Source of the DNA: Pseudomonas guariconensis | Lineage (GTDB): Bacteria > Pseudomonadota > Gammaproteobacteria > Pseudomonadales > Pseudomonadaceae | NCBI RefSeq assembly: GCF_024127895.1 | Contig: NZ_JAMYBK010000009.1 | Location: 62,001 to 126,000, forward strand | Length of the DNA: 64,000 nt | Direction of reading: 5' to 3' | Shown: piece by piece, positions 17,757 to 26,393 of the stretch | How the letters are laid out: each line of letters opens with the position of its first letter | Position numbering within the stretch: the stretch's first letter is position 1 | The notes under the pieces: model-generated | What the model was told of the DNA's origin: nothing | Seen by the model: only the letters and a program-made list of their open reading frames with translations | The model's database searches: none | Translations under genes and position numbers: made by a program

Positions 17757-18351
17757 AAAAAATCAGCTGCGCCGCCACAGCGAACATCATCACCGCCACC
17801 ATGAGGTCGAGCAGACGCCAGGTGGCGGGCCGGGCCAGCCAGGGGGCGAGCCAGGCCGCGCCCAGGGCCAGGGTCGAGAACCAGACCAGCGAGGCGCTGG
17901 CGGCGCCGGCCACGTAGGCGCCGGGCACGCTCTGCTGGGCTCCGAGGGAACCGATCAGCAGCACGGTGTCGAGGTACACGTGAGGGTTGAGCAGGGTCAC
18001 CGCCAGGGCGCTGAGCAGCACGGCCCGGCGTGAACGCATGCCCTGGCCTTCCTGGTGCTGCAGGCTCTGCTTCGAGCAGGCGCTGCGCAGGGCCTTGGCG
18101 CCGTACCAGATCAGGAACACCGCGCCGCCCCAGCGGGCCACCGCCAGCAAGGTCGGATTGTGCGCCAGCACCGTGGCCAGGCCGAACACCCCGGCCGCCA
18201 CCAGGATCGCATCGCAGACGATGCACAGGGCCGCCACCGGTAGGTGATGTTCGCGGCGCAGGCTCTGCGCCAGGACGAAGGCGTTCTGCGCGCCGATGGC
18301 CATGATCAGGCCGAAGGCCACCAGCATGCCGTTCATATAGCTTTGCCACAT
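17752..18351 (-). CDS. argO: ArgO-type amino-acid (arginine) exporter, LysE family
   Basis: A 199-residue inner-membrane protein of the LysE/ArgO superfamily with about six hydrophobic segments. It carries the N-terminal motif GLIMAIGAQNAFVLAQSL and the conserved central NPHVYLDT, both typical of ArgO, which exports arginine and toxic analogues such as canavanine. It is divergent from argP (125 nt apart), the LysR regulator that activates argO in E. coli. This arrangement supports the functional call. Pairing is also recalled at PA4365/PA4363. Confidence 0.88.
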   Translation of the reverse strand: MWQSYMNGMLVAFGLIMAIGAQNAFVLAQSLRREHHLPVAALCIVCDAILVAAGVFGLATVLAHNPTLLAVARWGGAVFLIWYGAKALRSACSKQSLQHQEGQGMRSRRAVLLSALAVTLLNPHVYLDTVLLIGSLGAQQSVPGAYVAGAASASLVWFSTLALGAAWLAPWLARPATWRLLDLMVAVMMFAVAAQLIFS

Positions 18352-18476
18352 AGCGGGAACACTCCAGGGGCACCGGCTCTGCGCCGGTGCTTGTTGCCAA
18401 GGAAGATGCTGGCCATTGTGGGGAAATGCGCGCTATAAGAAAAACAAATAAAGCTGATCTCTCATTAGGAAAATCG

Positions 18477-19367
18477 ATGTTCGACTACAAGTTGCTCGCC
18501 GCCCTTGCCGCCGTCATCGAGCAAGGCGGCTTCGAGCGCGCCGCCCAGGTTCTGGGCCTGTCGCAATCGGCCATTTCCCAGCGCATCAAGCTGCTCGAGG
18601 CGCGCGTCGGCCAGCCGGTGCTGGTACGTGCCACGCCGCCAAGCCCGACCGAGGTCGGCCGCCAGTTGCTCAACCATGTGCAGCAGGTGCGCCTGCTCGA
18701 GCGCGACCTGCAACGCCAGGTGCCCGCGCTGGACGAGGAAGGCATGCCCGAGCGCCTGCGCATCGCCCTCAACGCCGACAGCCTGGCGACCTGGTGGGCC
18801 GGTGCGGTGGGGGCCTTCTGCGCCGGGCAACAGGTGCTGCTCGACCTGGTGGTGGAAGACCAGGACGTCGGCCTCAAGCGCATGCGCGCCGGCGAAGTGG
18901 CCGCCTGCCTGTGCGGCAGCGAGCGGCCGGTGGCCGGGGCGCGCAGCCTGCCCCTGGGGGCCATGCGCTACCGGGCGCTGGCCAGCCCGGCATTCATGGC
19001 ACGGCATTTTCCCCGGGGCTTCGAGGTCCGGCGCCTGGCCCGCACGCCGGCGGTGGTGTTCGGTCCGGACGATTTCCTCCAGCACCGCTACCTGGCGTCG
19101 CTGGGTATCCAGGACGGTTTCCTCCATCACCTGTGCCCGTCTTCCGAGGGCTTCCTGCGCATGACCGAAGCTGGGTTGGGCTGGGGCCTGGTGCCTGAAC
19201 TGCAGGCCGCCGAGCAACTGGCCGGCGGGCAACTGGTGGAAATCTGCGCCGATACGCCCATCGACGTGCCGCTGTACTGGCATCATTGGCGCAATGGCGG
19301 GCAGTTGCTCGCCCAACTGACCGAGCACCTGCGCCAGACGGCGCCGGGCTGGCTGGTGCCCTTGTAG
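18477..19367 (+). CDS. argP: ArgP (IciA) LysR-family regulator
   Basis: A 296-residue LysR-type regulator. N-terminal wHTH: FDYKLLAALAAVIEQGGFERAAQVLGLSQSAISQRIKLLE (about 2-42), followed by a substrate-binding-like effector domain. I start at 18477 (AGGA upstream); the frame is open from 18387 without support. By analogy with E. coli ArgP it senses arginine and lysine and controls the divergent argO gene; the 125-bp shared promoter region would hold its operator. Confidence 0.9.
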   Translation: MFDYKLLAALAAVIEQGGFERAAQVLGLSQSAISQRIKLLEARVGQPVLVRATPPSPTEVGRQLLNHVQQVRLLERDLQRQVPALDEEGMPERLRIALNADSLATWWAGAVGAFCAGQQVLLDLVVEDQDVGLKRMRAGEVAACLCGSERPVAGARSLPLGAMRYRALASPAFMARHFPRGFEVRRLARTPAVVFGPDDFLQHRYLASLGIQDGFLHHLCPSSEGFLRMTEAGLGWGLVPELQAAEQLAGGQLVEICADTPIDVPLYWHHWRNGGQLLAQLTEHLRQTAPGWLVPL

Positions 19368-19416
19368 GCGCGGGCGACGTCAGTTGCTTCAGTCATCTGG
19401 CAAGGCGGAGTCTTAC

Positions 19417-20406
19417 ATGCGAATTCTGGTCACCGGCGCGAGCGGCTTCATCGGCGGGCGCTTTGCACGTTTCGCCCTGGAGCAGGGCCTGGAGGTACGG
19501 GTCAACGGCCGGCGCGCCGAGGGCGTGGAGCACCTGGTCAAGCGCGGTGCCGAGTTCATGCCGGGCGACCTGGGCGATGGCGAACTGGCCAGGCGTCTGT
19601 GCCAGGGCGTCGACGCGGTGGTGCACTGCGCCGGCGCGGTGGGTAACTGGGGGCGCTATCAGGATTTCCACCAGGGCAACGTGGTGGTCACAGAGAACGT
19701 GGTGGAAGGCTGCCTCAAGGCGCGCGTGCGCCGCCTGGTGCACCTGTCGTCGCCGTCGATCTACTTCACCGGCCGCTCGCGCCTGGACATCCGCGAAGAC
19801 CAGCTGCCGCGCCGTTTCCACGACCACTACGCGACGACCAAGTACCTGGCCGAGCAGAAGGTCTTCGGTGCCCAGGAGTTCGGCCTGCAGGTGCTGGCCC
19901 TGCGCCCGCGTTTCGTCACCGGGGCCGGCGATGCGAGCATCTTTGCGCGCTTGTTGCAGATGCAGCGCAAGCGTCGCCTGGCGATCGTCGGCAATGGTCT
20001 GAACAAAGTCGATTTCACCAGCGTGCACAACCTCAACGATGCCTTGCTCAGTGCCTTGTTCGCCGACGAGCAGGCGCTCGGCCAAGCCTACAACATCAGC
20101 AATGGACAGCCCGTGCCGCTGTGGGACGTGGTCAACTACGTGATGCGCCAGATGCAGTTGCCCCAGGTCACCCGCTACCGCGCCTACGGGCTGGCCTACA
20201 GCCTGGCGGCGCTGAACGAAGCGGCCTGCCTGCTGTGGCCGGGACGCCCGCAGCCGACCCTGTCGCGTACCGCGATGCAGGTGATGAGCAAGGACTTCAC
20301 CCTGGACATCAGCCGCGCCCGCCAGTACTTGGACTACCGGCCGAAGGTCAGCCTGTGGACGGCGTTGGACGAGTTCTGCGCCTGGTGGAAAAACGTGCAT
20401 CCGTGA
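19417..20406 (+). CDS. NAD(P)-dependent epimerase/dehydratase (extended SDR)
   Basis: A 329-residue cytosolic extended short-chain dehydrogenase. Seen: the Rossmann motif VTGASGFIGGRFA (about 5-17), DxxD-like GDLGDGE, the catalytic tyrosine/lysine YATTKYLAEQK (about 142-152), and a serine in HLSSPSIYF. It resembles 3-beta-hydroxysteroid-dehydrogenase/epimerase-like oxidoreductases. The substrate is unknown. I chose the ATG at 19417, preceded by a GGCGGAG site. It is followed by a separate coiled-coil gene after 87 nt. Confidence 0.82.
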   Translation: MRILVTGASGFIGGRFARFALEQGLEVRVNGRRAEGVEHLVKRGAEFMPGDLGDGELARRLCQGVDAVVHCAGAVGNWGRYQDFHQGNVVVTENVVEGCLKARVRRLVHLSSPSIYFTGRSRLDIREDQLPRRFHDHYATTKYLAEQKVFGAQEFGLQVLALRPRFVTGAGDASIFARLLQMQRKRRLAIVGNGLNKVDFTSVHNLNDALLSALFADEQALGQAYNISNGQPVPLWDVVNYVMRQMQLPQVTRYRAYGLAYSLAALNEAACLLWPGRPQPTLSRTAMQVMSKDFTLDISRARQYLDYRPKVSLWTALDEFCAWWKNVHP

Positions 20407-20493
20407 ACCTGGCGCGCCGATGATGGTCATCAATGCGCCGCCCGAGCGGTTTATACTAATGCCCCTTTGCTACCACCGCGGTTGAAAGCATCC

Positions 20494-21315
20494 ATGCGTA
20501 ACGACTCACACGACGATTTCGACGACGTACCGACCTTGCGTGCCGGTACTCCAGATGACGACGAGCTGCTGCCGGCGCATGTGGCGCGCAGCCGCCAGAA
20601 GGCCACGCGCCCGGCCAGCAGCGGCCCCCTGTGGGCACTGCTGTGCGCGTCGTTCATCGCCTTGGCGGGGTTGGGCTGGTGGAGCTTCCAGCAGATCTCG
20701 CTGATGGAGCAGCAACTGGTGGCGACCCAGGAGAGTTTCGCCCGCATCAGCGAGGAAGCGGCGGGGCGCTTGCAGGCGATCAGCGGCAAGGTGGAGGCCA
20801 GCGAGTCCAGCGCCAATACCGGCAGCGAGGCCCTGAAGCTGCAGATCCGTCAGTTGCAGGCGAGCCTGGCCGAGCAGGGCAAGCAGCAGCAGGGGGTGGC
20901 CGGCCAGGCCGGTGACCTGGGCAAGCGCCTGGAGCAGGTGCTGGCCGATACCCGTGAGCAGCAGAAGGCGGTGACCGAGCTGCAGAACCAGTTGCAGGCG
21001 CAGCTCAAGGCCGTCAATGGCGAACTGGCGGCGCTGAAGTCGGGCCAGGTGGATGGCGGCAAGCTCGACGGCCAGATCAAGAGCCTGAGCAATGAGGTGG
21101 CGGCGTTGAAGAAGCAGGGCAACCCGAGCGCGGCCATCGAGAGCCTGGAGCAGGATGTGCTGGTGCTCAAGAGCCAGATCGACAACCGCCCGACGCCTGC
21201 CGCAGGGGCCTCGGTGCAGGAGTTCGACGCCTTCCGCAGCCAGGTGACCCGCAACCTCAACACCCTGCAGAGTCAGATCCAGAACCTGCAGCAGCAGATC
21301 AACGCCCTGCCTTGA
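20494..21315 (+). CDS. Single-TM coiled-coil protein (function unknown)
   Basis: A 273-residue protein. The N-terminal ~40 residues are acidic then basic and cytoplasmic. One TM segment follows (LWALLCASFIALAGLGWWSFQQI, about 46-68). Then comes a long periplasmic heptad-rich coiled coil full of Gln/Leu/Glu, ending NLNTLQSQIQNLQQQINALP. It is often annotated 'ATPase', but I see no Walker motif. The architecture suggests an envelope scaffold or spacer protein. A strong hairpin follows the stop. No partner is evident from the neighbours. Confidence 0.75.
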   Translation: MRNDSHDDFDDVPTLRAGTPDDDELLPAHVARSRQKATRPASSGPLWALLCASFIALAGLGWWSFQQISLMEQQLVATQESFARISEEAAGRLQAISGKVEASESSANTGSEALKLQIRQLQASLAEQGKQQQGVAGQAGDLGKRLEQVLADTREQQKAVTELQNQLQAQLKAVNGELAALKSGQVDGGKLDGQIKSLSNEVAALKKQGNPSAAIESLEQDVLVLKSQIDNRPTPAAGASVQEFDAFRSQVTRNLNTLQSQIQNLQQQINALP

Positions 21316-21335
21316 TGCGTGCTCCGGTTTGTCGA

Positions 21336-21356
21336 TGGGGCTGCAAAGCAGCCCCA
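21336..21356. terminator. Intergenic GGGGCTGC hairpin
   Basis: A perfect 9-bp stem TGGGGCTGC-AAA-GCAGCCCCA lies 21 nt after the stop at 21315. There is no T-run, so it may be an mRNA 3'-end hairpin or a short repeat. Sister copies: 33234-33256, 41751-41769 (imperfect), 52080-52100, 56803-56827, 60804-60822, 62598-62615. Confidence 0.6.
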
Positions 21357-21390
21357 GGACGCGGCTTGACTGGCCAACCCCGAGCCGTGG

Positions 21391-22440
21391 TCACATCCGC
21401 GGATAATCGATATACCCCACCGGCCCCTTGGCATAGAAGGTTTCCGGGTGCGGCTCGTTCAACGGCGCATCGGCAGCCAGGCGCGCCGGCAGGTCTGGGT
21501 TGGCGATGAACGGGATACCGAAGGCCACCGCATCGGCCGTGCCATTGGCCAGGGCCGCATTGGCGCTGGCCTTGTCGAAGCGCTCGTTGACGATGTACGG
21601 GCCGCCGAAGGCTTCCTTGATCAACGGGCCGATGCTGTCGTCGGCTTCCTGCTCCCGCGAGCAGATGAAGGCGATGCCTCGCTTGCCCAGCTCCCGTGCG
21701 ACATAGGTGAAGGTTTGCGCGCGGTCGGCGTCGCCCATGTCATGGGCGTCGGCGCGAGGGGCCAGGTGCATGCCCACACGGTTGGCGCCCCACACCTCGA
21801 TGACCGCGTCGGTCACTTCCAGCAGCAGGCGCGCACGGTTCTCCAGGGCGCCGCCGTAGCGATCGGTGCGCTGGTTGGTGCTGCTCTGCAGGAACTGGTC
21901 GAGCAGGTAGCCATTGGCGCCATGGATCTCCACGCCGTCGAAGCCGGCGGCCTTGGCATTCTCGGCACCCGTGCGGTAGGCCTCGACGATGTCGGCGATT
22001 TCCTCGGTTTCCAGGGCGCGTGGGGTCGGGTACTCGGTGACCGGCCGGATCAGGCTGACATGGCCCTTGGGCTGGATCGCGCTCGGCGCCACGGGCAACT
22101 CGCCGTTCAGGTAGCTGGGATGGGAGATGCGCCCCACGTGCCACAGCTGCAGGAAGATGCGCCCACCGGCCCCATGCACGGCCTTGGTCACGTTGGTCCA
22201 GCCGCGCACCTGCTCATCGGACCAGATACCGGGGGTGTCCGGGTAGCCGACGCCCATGGGCGTCACCGAGGTCGCCTCGCTGAGAATCAGCCCGGCGCTG
22301 GCACGTTGCACGTAGTACTCGGCCATCAGTGCGTTGGGCACGCGGCCTTCGTCGGCGCGGCAGCGGGTCAGCGGGGCCATGATGATGCGGTTGGGCAGCT
22401 CGAGGTCGCCCAGAGTGATCGGATCGAAGAGCGTGGTCAT
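21391..22440 (-). CDS. xenB: Xenobiotic reductase XenB-type (Old Yellow Enzyme)
   Basis: A 349-residue FMN oxidoreductase of the OYE family, the expected XenB length. Seen: IIMAPLTRCRAD (about 20-31), LQLWHVGRISH with the flavin/substrate residues, the HGANGYLLDQFLQSSTNQRTDRYGG signature, and FIANPDLPARL at the phosphate site. It reduces activated alkenes and nitro compounds with NAD(P)H. It starts at 22440 and is downstream of an MFS gene and an ArsR repressor, all on the minus strand, which suggests a xenobiotic-responsive unit. Confidence 0.9.
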   Translation of the reverse strand: MTTLFDPITLGDLELPNRIIMAPLTRCRADEGRVPNALMAEYYVQRASAGLILSEATSVTPMGVGYPDTPGIWSDEQVRGWTNVTKAVHGAGGRIFLQLWHVGRISHPSYLNGELPVAPSAIQPKGHVSLIRPVTEYPTPRALETEEIADIVEAYRTGAENAKAAGFDGVEIHGANGYLLDQFLQSSTNQRTDRYGGALENRARLLLEVTDAVIEVWGANRVGMHLAPRADAHDMGDADRAQTFTYVARELGKRGIAFICSREQEADDSIGPLIKEAFGGPYIVNERFDKASANAALANGTADAVAFGIPFIANPDLPARLAADAPLNEPHPETFYAKGPVGYIDYPRM

Positions 22441-22459
22441 CTGCTTAGCCTCGCGTGGG

Positions 22460-23629
22460 TCAATTGGAAGCGCTGGCCAGTTCGGCATCGCCGCCGCGCT
22501 GGCTGAAGGTGATGAGGGTGACGATCAGCGCCAGCACCGCCAGGGCCGCTGCGGCCAGGGGCACGCGGGTCAGGCCGAAGCCATGGGCGATGACGCTGCC
22601 GCCGACCCAGGCGCCCAGGGCATTGCCCAGGTTGAAGGCGCCGATGTTCAGGGTCGAGACCAGGTTCGGTGCGGCCTTGCCGTAGGTCACCACGTTGACC
22701 TGCAGGGCCGGCACGGCGGCGAAGGCGGCGGTGGCCCAGAGGAACAGGGTGATTTCTGCCGGCACCAGGGCGCTGCTGGTCCAGCTCAGTACGGTGGACA
22801 CCACCGCCATGGCGGCGAACACTCCTACCAGGGTGGCACCCAGGCGGCGGTCGGCCAGCTTGCCGCCGAGGATGTTGCCCAGGGTCAGGCCCAGGCCGAT
22901 CAGCAGCAGGGTCCAGGTCACGCCGCGTGGCGATACGCCGGTGACGTCACCGAGCAACGGTGCCACATAGGTGAACAGGGCGAACATGGACGCGGCGAAC
23001 AGCACGGTCATGCCCAGCGACAGCCAGATGCCGATGCCCTTGAGGGCGGCCAGTTCGGCGCGCATGTCGACCTTTTCTTCCTGGCGCTGCAGCGGCAGGA
23101 AGCGCACCAGGCCGATCAAGGCGATCACCCCGATCAGTGTCACGGCCCAGAAGGTCGAACGCCAGCCGGCGACCTGGCCCAGTGCAGTGCCCAGGGGCAC
23201 GCCGAGCACGTTGGCCAGGGTCAGGCCGGTGAACATCAGCGCCACCGCAGAGGCGCGGCGGTTGGCCGGCACCAGGCTGGCGGCCACCACCGAGCCGATG
23301 CCGAAGAAGGCACCGTGGCACAGGGCGGTCACCACCCGGGCGAACATCAGCAGGTCGTAGTCGCTGGCCACGGCGCACAGCAGGTTGCCGACGATGAATA
23401 CGCCCATCAGCGTCACCAGCGCGGCCTTGCGGGGCAGGCGGGCGGTGGCCAGGGCCATGAACGGTGCACCGATGGCCACGCCCAGGGCGTAACCGGTCAC
23501 CAGCCAACCGGCGCCGGGGATGGTCACGCCAAGGTCCTGCGCCACGTCGGGCAGCAGGCCCATGATGACGAACTCGGTGGTACCGATGGCAAAGGCGCTC
23601 AGCGCCAGGATCAACAGGGAAAGGGGCAT
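22460..23629 (-). CDS. MFS efflux transporter (DHA1, AraJ/YdhP-like)
   Basis: A 389-residue 12-TM major facilitator protein. Seen: LLPDVAQDLGVTIPGAGWLVTGYALGVAIGAPF in TM1-2, the motif A-like LATARLPRKAALV, and repeated half GGKLADRRLGATL. Family members are sugar- or drug-efflux proteins of the DHA1 group. It lies 13 nt downstream of an ArsR regulator and 19 nt upstream of xenB, so it probably exports a compound that also induces XenB. The substrate is unknown. Confidence 0.82.
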   Translation of the reverse strand: MPLSLLILALSAFAIGTTEFVIMGLLPDVAQDLGVTIPGAGWLVTGYALGVAIGAPFMALATARLPRKAALVTLMGVFIVGNLLCAVASDYDLLMFARVVTALCHGAFFGIGSVVAASLVPANRRASAVALMFTGLTLANVLGVPLGTALGQVAGWRSTFWAVTLIGVIALIGLVRFLPLQRQEEKVDMRAELAALKGIGIWLSLGMTVLFAASMFALFTYVAPLLGDVTGVSPRGVTWTLLLIGLGLTLGNILGGKLADRRLGATLVGVFAAMAVVSTVLSWTSSALVPAEITLFLWATAAFAAVPALQVNVVTYGKAAPNLVSTLNIGAFNLGNALGAWVGGSVIAHGFGLTRVPLAAAALAVLALIVTLITFSQRGGDAELASASN

Positions 23630-23642
23630 TGCAAGGTCCTTG

Positions 23643-23945
23643 TCAGAGCTCTTGGCTCATCTGCTCGAGGAAAGCCCGGATGGTTTGCTCGTTGCGTTTG
23701 AAGAAATGCCACTGGCCGATCTTCTGGCTGCTGATCAGGCCCGCGCGCTGCAAGGTCGCCAGGTGGGCGGAGACGGTCGACTGCGACAGGCCGCAGCGTT
23801 GGTCGATCTGCCCGGCACAGACGCCGTATTCGGTGCTGTGCTGCTGGTCGGGGAATTGCGCCGCGGGGTCCTTCAGCCAGTTGAGGATGTCTCGCCGGAC
23901 CGGGTGGGCCAGGGCTTTTATTATTTCGTCGAGATCGAGAGGCAT
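23643..23945 (-). CDS. ArsR-family wHTH repressor
   Basis: A 100-residue ArsR/SmtB-fold regulator. The recognition helix is CGLSQSTVSAHLATLQRAGLI (about 50-70) and the wing SSQKIGQWHFFKRNE. I see no clear metal-binding cysteine cluster near the recognition helix: two cysteines (CAGQIDQRC) occur just before it, which could sense thiol-reactive or electrophilic compounds. First gene of the arsR-MFS-xenB unit, divergent from acpH, with repeated ATATCGCGAT-like palindromes in the intervening region. The start is at 23945; a longer frame to 24113 runs through the operators. Confidence 0.85.
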   Translation of the reverse strand: MPLDLDEIIKALAHPVRRDILNWLKDPAAQFPDQQHSTEYGVCAGQIDQRCGLSQSTVSAHLATLQRAGLISSQKIGQWHFFKRNEQTIRAFLEQMSQEL

Positions 23946-23967
23946 GGTTGGGCTCGTGGTGTGTAGC

Positions 23968-24070
23968 GGTATATCGCGATGGAGCGAAATATAAATCGAT
24001 ATTTCGCGATATACAAATATGAAGAGGTTCTGAGCTGAGCATGAATCGCTATATCGCGTTATAACGATAT
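23968..24070. promoter_or_regulatory. Repeated ATATCGCGATAT-like operators
   Basis: Three AT-rich palindromic patches lie between arsR and acpH: ATATCGCGAT (23971-23980), ATCGATATTTCGCGATAT (23995-24012) and CGCTATATCGCG followed by TTATAACGATAT (24047-24070). They are candidate sites for the divergent ArsR repressor. Confidence 0.6.
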
Positions 24071-24097
24071 GGCCAGAGTGGGTGCTAGACTGGCGCC

Positions 24098-24670
24098 ATG
24101 AATTACCTCGCACACCTTCACCTGGGCGGCCACGCGCCGCAGCAACTGCTGGGCAGCCTGTATGGCGACTTCGTCAAGGGCTCGCTGGACGGGCGTTTCC
24201 CGCCGGCGCTGGAGGCCTCGATCCGGTTGCACCGGCATATCGACAGCTATACCGACAGCCACCCGCTGGTGCTGGCGGCGCTGGCGCGTTTCCCCCGCGA
24301 GCGGCGGCGCTATGCCGGGATCATCCTCGATGTGTTCTTCGACCACTGCCTGGCGCGGCATTGGGCGGACTATGCCGAACAGCCACTGGGCGAGTTCACC
24401 GAGGCGTTCTATCGCGTGCTGCTGGCCCAGTCCGAGCTTCCGGGGCGGCTGGCACACATTGCGCCGTTCATGGCGGCGGATGACTGGCTGGGGGCTTATG
24501 GCGACTTCGCGACCCTGGAGCAGGTGTTCAAGGGGATCGCCCGGCGGCTGTCGCGGCCGGAGGGGATGAGTGGGGTGATGGGGGAGTTGGAGCGGCTGTA
24601 CGAGCCGTTGCTGGCGGATTTTCGCGAGTTCTATCCGCAGTTGCAGGCCTTTGCTGCGGCGGGCAGGTGA
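24098..24670 (+). CDS. acpH: Acyl-carrier-protein phosphodiesterase
   Basis: A 190-residue cytosolic AcpH (DUF479) protein that removes the phosphopantetheine arm from holo-ACP. Seen: MNYLAHLHLGG, LLGSLYGDFVKG with the metal-binding Asp, IRLHRHIDSYTDSHP (His/Asp metal ligands) and ILDVFFDHCLARHW. The length matches the family. It is divergent from arsR and followed convergently by olsA. The ATG at 24098 begins the conserved NYLAH sequence. Confidence 0.9.
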   Translation: MNYLAHLHLGGHAPQQLLGSLYGDFVKGSLDGRFPPALEASIRLHRHIDSYTDSHPLVLAALARFPRERRRYAGIILDVFFDHCLARHWADYAEQPLGEFTEAFYRVLLAQSELPGRLAHIAPFMAADDWLGAYGDFATLEQVFKGIARRLSRPEGMSGVMGELERLYEPLLADFREFYPQLQAFAAAGR

Positions 24671-24712
24671 GGCGGTACCGCCGCGAGTAGGCCGGTACCG
24701 ACGCCGCCGCAA

Positions 24713-25501
24713 CTATGCCGCCTGCGTCCGACGACGCGGCGCCATCTCCACGTCCTGGATGCCGAACAACGCCATGTGGATCGCCTGCTGCGCCTGGAAG
24801 GCCAGGGCCGCCCGCTCCTTGCCCGCACTGGTGATCGGCTGCAGCAACTGAATGACCACCTCGCCGCGCGGTTGGCTGAACAGCCGCACCAGGTGCGAAA
24901 CCAGGTCATCGTCGCCGATGAACGGCGCCACAGGGTCGGGCTCGCCATCGCGCAGGTACTGGATCGCCACCGGCTGCAGCGGCGTGCCCAGGTCGATGGC
25001 AGCGGCCAGCAGACGACCATGGAAGGTACGCAGGCTGCGGCCGTCGGTGGTGGTGCCTTCCGGGAAGATCAGCAACGGCCGTCGCTGGTTTAGCTGGTTG
25101 CCGATCTGCCGGGCCAGGCGTTGGCTGTCGCCGCTTCCGCGGCGGATGAACAGGGTCCCGGCCTTCTGCGCCAGCCAGCCGGCCAACGGCCAGTGGCGCA
25201 CTTCGGCCTTGGACAGGAACGACAGGGGCGTGAGCATGCCGAGCAGGGGAATGTCGGTCCAGGACACATGGTTGCTGACCCACAGCATCGGCTGGCGTGG
25301 CAACGGGCCGACCACGCGCACCTTGAAGGGCAGGGCGCCGACCAAGTGCTGCATGAACCGGCGCGTCCAGCGCTGGCGCCGTTCGACGGAGGCTTTCAGG
25401 CCCAGGCGTTCGCCGAAGGCGATCACGCTGGCCATGAGCATGCCCAGCAGCAACACCAGTATCAGCCGGGCCAGGCGGGCGAGTACCCGCAGGCGCGGCA
25501 T
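24713..25501 (-). CDS. olsA: OlsA, lyso-ornithine lipid O-acyltransferase (PlsC family)
   Basis: A 262-residue membrane-anchored acyltransferase. The N-terminal TM segment is LARLILVLLLGMLMASVIAFG. The catalytic motif is NHVSWTD (NHx4D), followed by FIRRGSGDSQ and FPEGTTTDG (acceptor site). It acylates lyso-ornithine lipid, the second step of ornithine-lipid synthesis. The start codon overlaps the olsB stop (ATGA), so the pair is coupled. A frame reaching 25807 is not supported. Confidence 0.88.
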   Translation of the reverse strand: MPRLRVLARLARLILVLLLGMLMASVIAFGERLGLKASVERRQRWTRRFMQHLVGALPFKVRVVGPLPRQPMLWVSNHVSWTDIPLLGMLTPLSFLSKAEVRHWPLAGWLAQKAGTLFIRRGSGDSQRLARQIGNQLNQRRPLLIFPEGTTTDGRSLRTFHGRLLAAAIDLGTPLQPVAIQYLRDGEPDPVAPFIGDDDLVSHLVRLFSQPRGEVVIQLLQPITSAGKERAALAFQAQQAIHMALFGIQDVEMAPRRRTQAA

Positions 25502-26256
25502 CAGACCGCCGCCTTGAAGTGGCGGGCATAGCGCGGACAGAGGTCGTCGCGCTTGAGCAGGATGAACACGTCGGCGACCTGGAAGTCCTCGTCCCAGCAG
25601 GGCTCGCCGCAGATCTTCGCGCCCAGGCGCATGTAGGCCTTGAGCAGCGGTGGCATTTCGGCGATGACGTTGTTCGGCAGGGCCAGGCTCGGCAGCGGCT
25701 TCTTCGGCTCGGCGCGCAGGTGCTCGGTGCACAGGTAGCGCTCGCGCAGGCGCTGCATGATGGCGTGGGCCTGCACGCCGCCGTCCTGCATGGGGATGCT
25801 GGCGCACCCCATCAGGTAGCTGTAGCGGCCCTCGTTGAGCACCTCGGCAAGCTCCCCCCAGAGCACGGCGATGGTGCCGCCGTTGCGGTAGGCCGGGTCG
25901 ACGCAGGTGCGACCCAGCTCGAGGATCGGGCCCTGCAACTGGAGCAGCCCGTGCAGGCTGAATTCTTCTTCGCTGTAGAAACGGCCCAGGCTGCTGGCGG
26001 CCTGGTGATCGAGCAGACGGGTGGTGGCGACCAGTTGGCCGCTGGCCAGGTCGCGCACGCCGATGTGGCGGCAGTGGATGTCGTAGTCGTCCATGTCCAG
26101 GCCCTGTTCCGCGCCCTTGAGCTTGGCCTTGAATTCGGCGCTGAACACCTTGAAACGCAGGGCCTGCGCTTCTTGCAGGGCCGCGACGCCGACCAGGCGT
26201 TCGGCTTGCAGACGGCGTTCAGTGCTGTTGTCGCCAGAGCGAGCGATCCGAGTCAT
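25501..26256 (-). CDS. olsB: OlsB, ornithine N-acyltransferase
   Basis: A 251-residue GNAT-fold enzyme that transfers a 3-hydroxyacyl chain from ACP to ornithine, the first step of ornithine-lipid synthesis. Seen: [10 protein letters not shown], the [16 protein letters not shown] strand typical of Ols[27 protein letters not shown] and [10 protein letters not shown]. It starts at 26256, giving MTRIARSG. Translationally coupled to olsA. Ornithine lipids replace phospholipids under phosphate limitation in pseudomonads; no PHO box was identified here. Confidence 0.9.
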   Translation of the reverse strand: MTRIARSGDNSTERRLQAERLVGVAALQEAQALRFKVFSAEFKAKLKGAEQGLDMDDYDIHCRHIGVRDLASGQLVATTRLLDHQAASSLGRFYSEEEFSLHGLLQLQGPILELGRTCVDPAYRNGGTIAVLWGELAEVLNEGRYSYLMGCASIPMQDGGVQAHAIMQRLRERYLCTEHLRAEPKKPLPSLALPNNVIAEMPPLLKAYMRLGAKICGEPCWDEDFQVADVFILLKRDDLCPRYARHFKAAV

Positions 26257-26393
26257 TGCGAGTCTCCCTAAGCCAGCCAAAGAGGGTTGCGGCCGGTCGG
26301 CTTTGTTGTGCAAAGTCAGCCTAGGTACGCGCGGTGTCACCCCTGTGAATCTTTGGTGATGCTTGCGTGACAACCCCTTGCGAGGAGCGTCCG

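Noticed and set aside
22334..23701. 455-codon plus-strand frame opposite the MFS gene
   Set aside because: Antisense shadow, rich in Gln/His/Gly typical of reverse-reading GC-rich genes.
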